The position numbers were made by a program, and so were the translations under genes. Source: Heliocidaris erythrogramma (taxonomy: Eukaryota; Echinodermata; Echinoidea; Camarodonta; Echinometridae). From it: 64,000 nucleotides of DNA. Shown here piece after piece: positions 56,220 to 64,000 of the stretch (position 1 is the stretch's first letter; every line of letters begins with the position of its first letter). The notes under the pieces were generated by a model, which searched no databases, was not told the DNA's origin, and saw nothing but the letters and a program-made list of their open reading frames with translations. The stretch lies in the NCBI GenBank assembly GCA_025617745.1, contig CM046862.1, positions 53,757,097-53,821,096 on the forward strand, given 5' to 3'.

Positions 56220-56764
56220 AACATTATTATTATCCAAAGAACTCGTCACCACTCGTCAACCAGGAACATCCTCATAACTATGTCCCTTTTCACACGAATC
56301 GATGTTGCGCGCTACCTTTGTTTTGATTAGTTACATCTATTCATCTTTCATTCGTCATTCCTCAGTCCCACATGCAGTCAATTTCTCTCCTCTTTCTGTC
56401 TTTCCTTTTACTTTTCCCTCGTTACTTTCACACATTTTGTATGATATGTTTATGCTTTCCCCTCTGTTGGCCATTATTCTCTTTTTTTTTTTATGTAAAT
56501 TACTATTATTGAATACTTTCACCTGAGGGGTCCACAATTTACAAGCTTAGCTTCACAGTGGACCTCTCCATTTCCAACCAAACATTGATAAAATTATTTT
56601 TCATACTGCAATAGTTTGATACATCTTATCTAATCTACAATACTGTTATATTTATGTGTTGTATTGCGTGTATCCTACTTTGTTGATTTAATGATGTATG
56701 TGAATTGTATATTTCTCTTTTGTTGGAAATGAAAAAAAATAAAAACTGAAAACTGAAACTGAAA
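52975..56764 (+). pseudogene. Jockey/CR1/Daphne-like LINE, split by an LTR-like insertion
   Basis: In order: SSGFDGINNVMLKAI and IIPLFKKGDKLEVGNYRPIS (RT blocks 0-1), a frameshift near 53,300, FQFGFREKDSTVHAL, FLDFSKAFDTINHDIL (block A), CGVPQGSLLGPLLFILYIND, a TAA at 53,661, then FILFADDTNLFF (the catalytic FADD, 53,688-53,699), ANKLSLNLLKTNYILFSN and TKFLGVLVDSKLSWKIHI. The frame is then interrupted at 53,993 and resumes at 55,575 with NRLKSHPTQASLLMLIYLSL, LILPYLNYGLLVWG and ECPKLWNTL. A last frameshift lies near 56,030. The 3' UTR has a stem GAGGGGTCCAC...GTGGACCTCTC (56,524-56,569) and the copy ends in CTGAAA-type repeats at ~56,764. All catalytic blocks are recognisable, but at least three lesions besides the insertion inactivate it. 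The endonuclease is missing. Confidence 0.88.
53993..55569. mobile_element. LTR-like insertion (solo LTR?) with 5-bp target duplication
   Basis: The LINE reading frame 'SRNIG | IINRLK' is split. The inserted DNA begins TGTTACAAGTCATG and ends GGCTGTGACA, so it has TG...CA ends that form a short inverted repeat (TGTTACA/TGTGACA). ATCGG flanks both sides (53,988-53,992 and 55,570-55,574) and is single in the uninterrupted frame. TG/CA ends plus a 5-bp duplication are the classic marks of integrase-mediated LTR retrotransposon insertion. There is no gag or pol over 1,577 bp, so it is most simply a solo LTR. A CAG run lies at 54,354-54,376. The family is not identified. Confidence 0.75.
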
Positions 56765-57235
56765 GACATGTGTATAATCTCTGGTGACAAAAGAGACGTG
56801 CCGTATCACGATCAATAGGTTGCCCCTCTCTTGAATGACAATACATTCTAAAAATAAATTATTAAATCAATATTTGAAAGGATGATATTGTTTTTAATAT
56901 GGTGTATCACATCATTCATATTGCTGTATCTAACACGACAAATGTTACATTGAGCATGTTTAAAACAAATTCAGTCCTCGGCCTTCTGAAATGTTGATTT
57001 TCCCAATTTGAGTTGTCGAGTCGAAGACAGCAATTTTTGTGTCCCACTGCCGCATATATCTTTTTTGTTTTGTTTGTTTTTGTTCATTTAAAAACCCGCC
57101 TTTTTGAAGAATAAACAACAAGTTCTTTTTAACATCGATGTGTGCCCTTTGAAACACGCCATATCTCATTTAATCCACCCTCCGAAAATTTACCTGAATA
57201 ATCCATGGTTGCAAGACCATGAAGACAGGGTTCCC
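56764..57235. other. No gene recognised
   Basis: Sequence between the LINE tail and the 3.5-kb foldback. T-rich tract at 57,059-57,085. Nothing else is supported. Confidence 0.45.
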
Positions 57236-58332
57236 CAAATAGTAGGGTATCTAAGAGGGGTATCCATGCACCACCCCCCCCCCCCCCCAGGACTAAACGA
57301 AACCAACTATTTTTAACTTCTTCATAATATGCTTAAAAACATTCAAGATGTTAACAAGAAAAAAAAGTGGTCCCGAATAGGGAAAATCAATGGGGCGTCA
57401 AGGTGGTCAAAAAATACCCTTTTCAAATTTTGTTGAGAGGTCCTTTTGTACTACCGTCACATTTGTACCTGTAACTTTCTGTATGGTCATCAGATTGGTA
57501 TGAAAATTGGTAGCGTTCTTGCCAGTACTGTTCTACGCTTTTGATATTAAAAATATATCCATATTAAAATGTATGTTGCCATGGCAACAGTTATCATGAA
57601 TGAAAATCTAACTAGAATAGAAGAATTTCATATTTTTTTTCAAAGAAAATTGCTTAGACATGAAAACAATCACTTCAGTATGAGTTTGATGCAATATTCA
57701 TGGTGTTTAATGACATTTCCTATCACTTTGAAACATATACAACATATATTGATAAAAGGAACTCAATTGCATGTTGGCATAGTAATATGTTATGCGTATT
57801 ACAAACCTATTGTTTTCGCGTATTTTTCAAGATTTTGCAGTCTTTATGCATTAAGAATACGGACAGCTTCATTTTAACCTGCAACCCTGTTTTGTGATAA
57901 TCTGATTATAATAAAGCTTGATGTTGATGTGTGTACCGATATGTCACTCATTTTGACACATGTTATAATATCTGTTGTCATGACAACCATTGTTATAACT
58001 GGTAAACTCACCCCCCCCCCCCCCCCCCCTTTGCGTTTAGAATTACCAAGAAGGACGTATTACGGTATCTAAGAGGGGTATCCGTGCACCTCCATTACCC
58101 CATCCTGACTGGGAGTCAGGATGTGGTGATGGTACATGTTAATAAATCTCTTTTCAAAAGTTAGGGGACACTGATTTATGACAAGCAAAGAATTATAAAA
58201 GAGAGAGAAAGATGGAAAAAGGAAAAAAAAAGATACGTAATTGTTCTTTTATATCGTACATTAGATAAATGGTGTGGCTTAACTATAGAATACCCTACCA
58301 CATAGACTTATGTCCATAAACGACCAACACAT

Positions 58333-58350
58333 AGGGTTAGGGTTAGGGTT
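58333..58350 (+). repeat. Short interstitial TTAGGG repeat
   Basis: Three perfect telomere-type hexamers (AGGGTTAGGGTTAGGGTT), followed by diverged forms to about 58,400, in the core of the foldback. Confidence 0.8.
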
Positions 58351-58661
58351 GTGGTCAGGGTTATGTTTAAACTTAAAGTTAGGATTATGGTTAGAATTGC
58401 GATTTAGGGTAGCTAAAAAACTTAAGTCTTTGGATTCAGCTCCATTAGAGAAGCGTTGGTCAACTAATGGATATGTGGTCAACTTTTGTGGTCGGGTATT
58501 CTATAGTTGTTCCAATGGTGTTTGGTCATATAACACGTGTGTGAGTGTGTTTCTTTAAAAGAGAAAAAAAAAAAAAAATGACAGATGTGTTGTCACTTAT
58601 ACCTACTTGTATCACACATCAGCTAGACAAAATTAGTGCTAAAACATTTAGCACGGGTTCC

Positions 58662-59265
58662 TTAAAGGCCAAGTCCACCCTAACAAAAAGTTGATTTGAA
58701 TAAATAGAGAAAAATCCAGCAAGCATAACACTGAAAATTTCAATAAATAGGATGTAAAATAAGAAGGTTATGGTATTTTAAAGTTTCGCTTAATTTCGCA
58801 AAACAGTTATATGCACATCCTGCTCAGTATGCAAATGTGGGAACCAGTGACGTCACCCACTCACTCTTTCTTTTGTATTTTATTATGTGAAACATAGAAT
58901 ATTTTAATTTCTGCAGATTTCACAATTAGGAAGCTCTCATTGAATTGTGTATAGGTTGCAACAATGGCAATTACACATGTTCAGCGACAAATTAAACCTT
59001 GTTTCACATTATAACAAGGAAAAATTAAAATATTTCGTATTTCATGTAATAAAAAAAACAAAAGAAATAGTGAGTGGGTGACATCACTCGTTCCCTTATT
59101 GACCAGGATGTGCATATAACTGTTTTGCGAAATTAAGCGAAGCTTTAAAATACCATAACTTTTTTTATTTTACATCCTATTTTGATGAAATTTTCAGTGT
59201 TATGCTTGTTGGATTTTTCTCTATTTATTCAAATCAACTTTTGTTAGGGTGGACTTGACCTTTAA
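58662..59265. mobile_element. 604-bp TIR element, AAGGCCAAGTCCACCC ends
   Basis: The left end is TTAAAGGCCAAGTCCACCC and the right end its inverse, GGGTGGACTTGACCTTTAA. The inverted repeats run ~220 bases (TTGATTTGAATAAATAGAG, AAAATCCAGCAAGCATAACA, AAGTTTCGCTTAATTTCGCA, CAGTTATATGCACATCCTG and inverses), with a short unpaired centre near 58,960. There is no ORF. I recognise the end sequence as abundant in sea-urchin genomic DNA. It is nested inside the 57.2-60.7 kb foldback. Confidence 0.85.
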
Positions 59266-60837
59266 AATATGTTAGAATACGAATATGTTTGCATGGTGTG
59301 GTATGGTCTGGTATTGTATTGTATTACCAGCAGTTGCCATGGCAACAGAAATTCTAATATGTATCAAATTGTGTGACATAGTGATGCAAACATCGTCATC
59401 TTTTTTTTTTCTTATAGTCGATTATCATAGAATTGCAGGTTAAAATTAGGAAGTTCATTATGCTTACTGTGTAAAACTGAAAAATCTGGAAAAAAAAATA
59501 TGCGAAAACAAGAGGTTTGTAATACGCATAACATGCTACTATGGCAATAGATAATTGAGTTCCTCTTATTATGTTGTGTATGCTTCAGAGTGATGGGAAT
59601 GTCATTAAACACCACGAATATTGTATCAAACTCATACTGAAGTGATTGTTTTCATGTCTAAGCAATTTTCTTTAAAAAAAAATATGAAATTCTTCTATTC
59701 TACTTAGATTTTCATTCATGATAACTGTTGCCATGACAACACACATTTTGACATGGATATATTTTTTTATATCAAAATGTGTAGAACAGTACTGGCAAGA
59801 ACGCTATCAATTTTCATACCAATCTGATGACCATACAGAAAGTTACAGGTCAAAATGTGACGGTAGTACAAAAGGACCTCTCAACAAAATTTGAAAAGGG
59901 CATTTTTTGACCATCTTGACCGTAATACGTCCTTCTTGGTAATTCTAAACGCAAAAAAAGGGGGGGGGTGAGTTTACCAGTTATAACAATGGTTGTCATG
60001 ACAACAGATATTATAACATGTGTCAAAATGAGTGACATATCGGTACACACATCAACATCAAGCTTTATTATAATCAGATTATCACAAAACAGGGTTGCAG
60101 GTTAAAATGAAGCTGTCCGTATTCTTAATGCATAAAGACTGCGAAATCTTGAAAAATACGCGAAAACAATAGGTTTGTAATACGCATAACATATTACTAT
60201 GCCAATATGCAATTGAGTTCCTTTTATCAATATATGTTGCATATGTTCAAAGTGATAGGAAATGTCATTAAACACCATGAATATTGCATCAAACTCATAC
60301 TGAAGTGATTGTTTTCATGTCTAAGCAATTTTCTTTGAAAAATATATGAAATTCTTCTATTCGAGTTAGATTTTCATTCATGATAACTGTTGCCATGGCA
60401 ACATACATTTTGATAAGGATATACATTTTACATCAAAATGTGTAGAACCAGTACTGGCAAGAACGCTACCAATTTTCATACCAATCTGATGACCATACAG
60501 AAAGTTACAGGTCAAAATGTGACGGTAGTACAAAATGACCTGTCAACAATTTGAAAAGGGCATTTTTTGACCACCTTGACACCCCCTTGATTTTCCCTAT
60601 TCGGGGCAACTTTTTTTTCTTGTTTACATCTTGAATGTTTTTAAGCATATTATGAAGAAGTTAAAAAAGTTGGTTTCGTTTACTCCTGGGGGGGGGGGGG
60701 GGGGTGCGCGGATACCCCTCTTAGATACCCTACTAAAATGAATTAGTTACGTAAAGAAAACTGAATTCAATAACGGCTACTGTAACCTTTAGTAAGTAAC
60801 CTTACTCATAATTATCAAAGGGGGTACTAGCATTTTT

Positions 60838-60975
60838 TGCCTCTGGCATTTTTACCACTGGCATTTATACCGCTGACAATGTTACCTCTGACATTTTAAC
60901 CCCTGGCATTTTTACCTCTGGCATTTTCCCTCAGACATTTATTCCTCTGGCATTTTTACGTGGCACCTTTACACC
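60838..60975 (+). repeat. CTCTGGCATTTTTAC tandem words
   Basis: Eight or nine degenerate copies of a ~16-base word (CCTCTGGCATTTTTA, CCACTGGCATTTATA, CCTCTGACATTTTAA and so on) lie side by side. No inverse partner array is seen in the window, so it may be one arm of an element that is cut or lost. Confidence 0.75.
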
Positions 60976-61023
60976 TGGGTGGAGAGTGGCAAATGTAGAT
61001 AAGAGTCTTGCCAAAGAAACGTT

Positions 61024-61095
61024 AGTGTCGTGGTGTGATTCGAAGCTCGTACTTTGTGATCTGCAGTCCGGTTAATTATCCACAACACCTCTACG
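61024..61095 (-). mobile_element. tRNA-like SINE head relic
   Basis: On the minus strand GTTGTGGATAATTAACCGG resembles an A box, GGACTGCAGATCACAAAG an anticodon arm (tRNA-Cys-like), and GCTTCGAATCAC a B box. The acceptor stem does not pair convincingly, so a functional tRNA is unlikely. Confidence 0.4.
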
Positions 61096-61258
61096 GATGT
61101 GTATACCATCAATGATGCAAACTTTTTATTTTTTAAATTACAATCATGATAAGACAATCTCTATTGCTACAGCCCATCCCCATTTCCACCGTTTTAAAAA
61201 ATATATAAGCTAGTAAATTTAAGATAGAATATTAGTTAGTACTACTAGTAGTACGAGA

Positions 61259-61430
61259 ATGCATGGTGACCAACGGTATAAGTTAAGCCTCTTGCCCCCC
61301 CCCCCCCTCCCCCCCCCCCCTCTCTTCTCTCTCTTTCTTCATCACTTTCTCTCTCTCTCTTTCTTCATCACTTTCTCTCTCTCCCTTTCGGCATATCTCT
61401 CTTTCTCTCCTTCACTCTTCTCTGCTCATA
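61259..61430. repeat. C-run and CT-rich low complexity
   Basis: Two C runs at 61,295-61,320, followed by ~100 bases of degenerate CT/CTTT repeats including a duplicated TTTCTTCATCACTTTCTCTC phrase. The 63-codon ORF is an artefact. Confidence 0.85.
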
Positions 61431-61676
61431 TGCAATGTAATAATTATTGACATCTTATGTCACATGACGACATATATTTTGCAATATAGTTTTTTTAATC
61501 AGAGGGTGTCCTTGTAAGCTGTTGCTCAAAATTACGGATATGTATAAACATAATAGTTCTGCCAACTCTGTTCAAGTTGAGCACAATAGGCACACGTTGC
61601 TTTTTGTTGGGAAAACACACATCTGGAGAATATTCATCAGGGTGTGTCAAGCTGAAGCCGCAGTGAACAATCCATT

Positions 61677-61850
61677 GGGGTGTTGCAAGAAAGTTGCAAT
61701 CAATTGCAAATTGTAAAGCAAATTAGAACAACCATTCTGAATGGTTCAGGGTCTGCCCATTCAAGAAGATGCACTTGCAACAATGATTTTGATTGGTCAG
61801 TACCGAACAGTTGCAACTTGCAATCAATCGCAACTTTCTTGCAACACCCC
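61677..61850. mobile_element. 174-bp palindromic MITE, TTGCAA word
   Basis: GGGGTGTTGCAAGAAAGTTG and CAATCAATTGCAA are mirrored by TTGCAATCAATCGCAAC and TTTCTTGCAACACCCC; the inverted ends are ~33 bases with one or two differences. Additional TTGCAA and TTGCAACTTGCAA words occur inside. There is no ORF. Confidence 0.85.
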
Positions 61851-62270
61851 ATATGTCTGATAGTTGGCATGTTTGGCTTTGATCGGTTTGCGCTTATGCA
61901 TGATGCCCGAAAAATGGAAAATGATTGTCACATATTTCAGTTTTTTTCTCAATAAATTCCACCACTCGGATCCCTTAGGACTTTTTACAGTTATAGAGAG
62001 CATATTCATGAGACCAGGACAGTTATTATCTGTTGCAATTTGTATGAGGTAATTTTCGTTAATTATTCCATTATTTGGCCTGTTACGTACACTGAGTCTC
62101 TATTTTGTTTTCAAATTTCTGCATTTTGAGAGGAACTTTTGAAGGATTGATTACACAGTAACGTAGTTCTAACTTTAATCTAAATATAAATTCCGATGTA
62201 CGATGCTGTTGTCTGGTTTACTCTGCAAATTTTGAATGCAGTGAAACTTTGAGACTGTCACGTACACCGT

Positions 62271-62827
62271 ATGCCTAATGCCACATTTACATTTGGTCTA
62301 CGATCATCGTAGGGTGACCGTAAACTGATCGTATCCCTCTAATCGCACGATCTCCCTGGGGTGGCATACGACGATCGTACGATTTTCGTACGGATTCACG
62401 GTCTCCGTAGCCTCTACGATTTTGTTTAGCGCGGAGTTATACAAATTTTTCAAAATCGTAGGATCGTAGCCCTAAAACATCGTAGGTGGCATCGTACGAT
62501 CAGCGCAGGGTCATTGTGCGGAGGCCTTGCGCTGATCATGCAGAGAGCGTACGATTTTTTTTCAACAGGGGAGCAAAAAAGCATCGTAAAGAAATCGTAA
62601 GATCTCCCTACGACCTCCGTACAATCTCTGTACGATCTCCGTACAGCCCCTGTACGGCTTTGTCTTTGGCCCCTCTACGATACCCAGTACATGAAATCGC
62701 ACGATGACCGTAAATAATGTAAACATAAAAATCGTAGCCCGTAGCCACCTACGATGTCCCCCAAATCGCAAGGAAAATCGTAGACTAATCCATCGTAAGA
62801 TGACCGTATCAAATGTAAACTAGGCAT
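62271..62827. mobile_element. TIR element filled with CGTACGATC/ATCGTAG words
   Basis: The left end ATGCCTAATGCCACATTTAC is mirrored by GTAAACTAGGCAT at the right, with CATTTG/CAAATG following. The interior consists largely of ATCGTAG, CGATCGTACGA, TCTCCGTAC, GACCGTA and similar words in both orientations. Composition is far richer in CpG than the flanks. The small ORFs inside follow the word frame and are not genes. Confidence 0.72.
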
Positions 62828-62899
62828 AACCACTAAACCCGCCAGGAAAAAAAACAGAAGAAAAAGAAAAATCGGAATAAGCAATGGAAGCCCTATAAT

Positions 62900-63160
62900 C
62901 ATGATAAACCTTTGTTCTTTTAATTTGTCTAATTTTCTGTCTCTATGTCTGTGACATGTGTCCGTCTGTCAATATCTCCATGCCTGTCTCTGTCTGTCTC
63001 CGTCTCTCTCCCTCTCTCCCTATCCCCCTCCCCCTCTCACTCATTATCTCCCCTCCTCTGAACCACTATTAGCATAACAGTCATCCATTACACAGGAAAA
63101 GGTATACAATGCATTTGAATGCATTCATAAAGAGTATAATAAAGCATCGATCATTTACAG
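62900..63160. other. No gene; CT/GTCT-rich low complexity
   Basis: TGTCT/CTCC-rich tract at 62,930-63,060. No gene recognised. Confidence 0.6.
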
Positions 63161-63166
63161 GAAAAT

Positions 63167-63480
63167 TCAAATTTTCACACAGCAGAGTTGAAGCAATATT
63201 ATAATGCAATAATACAGGTAAAACTGCACGGGTATATCTGCTAGACTGCTAGTATTCACCAAACAACACAGGCCTATCAATACATAATTTATTCCCTTTT
63301 TATTTACAGAGAGTTGCCCTTTCAGTTGCAAAAGTGATTTACAAAGGGGCCCTGCAACACAATACAAAATACATTTACATATAAACATGAATATAAAATA
63401 TTACATCAATGAATACAAAACAAAGTACAAGTAAATTATACAGAAAGTAAATTATGTGAAAATGAACAATACAAAAAGGG
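63167..63480 (-). other. Possible LINE 3' UTR fragment
   Basis: On the minus strand GCAGGGCCCCTTTGTAAATC, TTTTGCAACTGAAAGGGC, AACTCTCTGTAAATAAA resembles the stem-loop plus AATAAA ends seen in CR1-like elements. No coding part and no tail repeat is found, so this is tentative. Confidence 0.3.
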
Positions 63481-63644
63481 AATGAAAGAGACAAAGTCTA
63501 GAGAGAGGCAAATATACTGAAATTAAATGTAAAAAAAGGAAAAACAATTATATAGCTACCTCATAAATACACAAAAAAGGTGAAGTTAACATTAATCAAA
63601 ATCTAAAATATAAAATGTAAGATACATAATCATTGTATACTTAC

Positions 63645-63717
63645 GTTTCCGATGATCTCAACTGGATGTTCCTTGCTTAGAGAAATAAACCAATATCGCA
63701 GTGAGAGTGTTTTTATA
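63645..63717 (-). promoter_or_regulatory. Candidate TATA promoter and non-coding first exon
   Basis: On the minus strand TATAAAA (63,711-63,717) is followed 25-35 bases later by pyrimidine/A-type start candidates, then by AAGGAACATCCAGTTGAG and ATCATCGGAAAC, which ends at a consensus donor GTAAGTATAC (intron begins at 63,644). An AP-1-like TGAGTCA lies just upstream, near 63,735. No ATG lies in the short exon, so it would be a 5' UTR exon of a gene running leftwards. No matching downstream exon is recognised. Confidence 0.33.
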
Positions 63718-64000
63718 CCATTATTTAGCGACGTGTGACTCACATTCGTCCGATAACGATAACAACAAAGTATTCCCCACTACAAAGCACTTTAAAAAAG
63801 ACACCCCACTCAAGTCAATTTGTACGCGAGTTGATGTAGTATTCACCAAAGACTTTAAATAGTATCAAGACAGATTACTCTGACCTACTTCCGTAGTACA
63901 TTTTGGAGGCATAATTTGCTGTGTTAAAAACAGACTCAGAAAAATACGTTCTCCATAGGTATAACACTTGAAAAGATGTCTCACTTTTTCTTGATATTTC

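Larger units (their letters stand above)
57236..60737. mobile_element. 3.5-kb foldback element with X-box subrepeats
   Basis: The left end reads TAGTAGGGTATCTAAGAGGG, GTATCCATGCACC and a run of 16 C, then AGGACTAAACGAAACCAACT. The right end is the exact inverse, AGTTGGTTTCGTTTACTCCT, a run of 18 G, then GATACCCCTCTTAGATACCC. The arms continue inward for ~800 bases (for example ATGGTCATCAGATTGGTATG and GGTAGCGTTCTTGCCAGTAC against their inverses at 60,440-60,500) and carry GTTGCCATGGCAAC. An inner boundary, TTACCAAGAAGGACGTATTA with a C run (58,008-58,066) and its inverse at 59,926-59,985, shows a second, nested pair of ends. The core holds TTAGGG repeats and the 604-bp TIR element. There is no transposase. 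Confidence 0.75.

Noticed and set aside
58333..58400. True telomere or chromosome end
   Set aside because: Only three perfect TTAGGG units, interstitial within a foldback.
61024..61095. tRNA-Cys gene
   Set aside because: The anticodon-arm resemblance is partial and the D and acceptor stems do not pair.
1..64000. Prokaryotic operon, plasmid or phage content
   Set aside because: No operon layout, ribosome-binding sites or bacterial gene families; content is eukaryotic retroelements, SINEs and TIR elements.

Overview
The window looks like gene-poor nuclear DNA of a marine deuterostome, most likely an echinoderm and probably a sea urchin. This rests on AT-rich sequence, intron-like splice signals, abundant non-LTR retrotransposons of CR1/L2/Daphne style, a tRNA-derived SINE whose body reads like one I associate with sea urchins (31.94-32.16 kb), and a 604-bp inverted-repeat element beginning TTAAAGGCCAAGTCCACC (58.66-59.27 kb), also sea-urchin-like. 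The species call is recognition from memory and was not searched.

Layout. 0-0.5 kb: broken LINE tail. 1.6-5.2 kb: nested foldback elements built of short repeated words, with a TIR element inside. 6.6-8.8 kb: two more word-based inverted-repeat elements. 8.8-17.1 kb and 29.9-33.6 kb: two arrays of one ~410-bp tandem unit, with isolated copies at 5.2 and 39.1-39.5 kb. The arrays are interrupted by MITEs, a SINE and foldbacks. 17.1-29.9 kb: a ~12.7-kb foldback-like element lies between the arrays, with long inverted ends made of ~330-370-bp subrepeats and no coding gene inside. 34.4-37.5 kb: a 3-kb unit with inverted word-array ends holds the only long intact ORF, a Crypton-type tyrosine recombinase. 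40.6-44.7 kb: degenerate LINE copies. 45.4-46.1 kb: four small palindromic elements. 48.4-48.8 kb: a death-domain exon, the best host-gene candidate. 49.1-56.8 kb: word-based MITE, two broken LINEs, a TIR element, a Tc1-like transposase relic and an LTR-like insertion inside a LINE. 57.2-60.7 kb: a 3.5-kb foldback with the same architecture as the 12.7-kb one. 61.7-62.8 kb: two more word-based TIR elements. 63.6-63.7 kb: a possible TATA promoter and first exon on the minus strand.

The most interesting signals are (1) the many inverted-repeat elements, each filled with its own short, often palindromic word; (2) the foldback subrepeats that repeatedly carry X-box-like (RFX-type) palindromes such as GTTGCCATGGCAAC; (3) the ~410-bp unit whose copies preserve an in-frame hydrophobic segment ending at a GTAAGT donor on the minus strand; and (4) an apparently complete Crypton recombinase inside inverted-repeat arms. 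All boundaries were read by eye, so coordinates of degenerate repeats are approximate.
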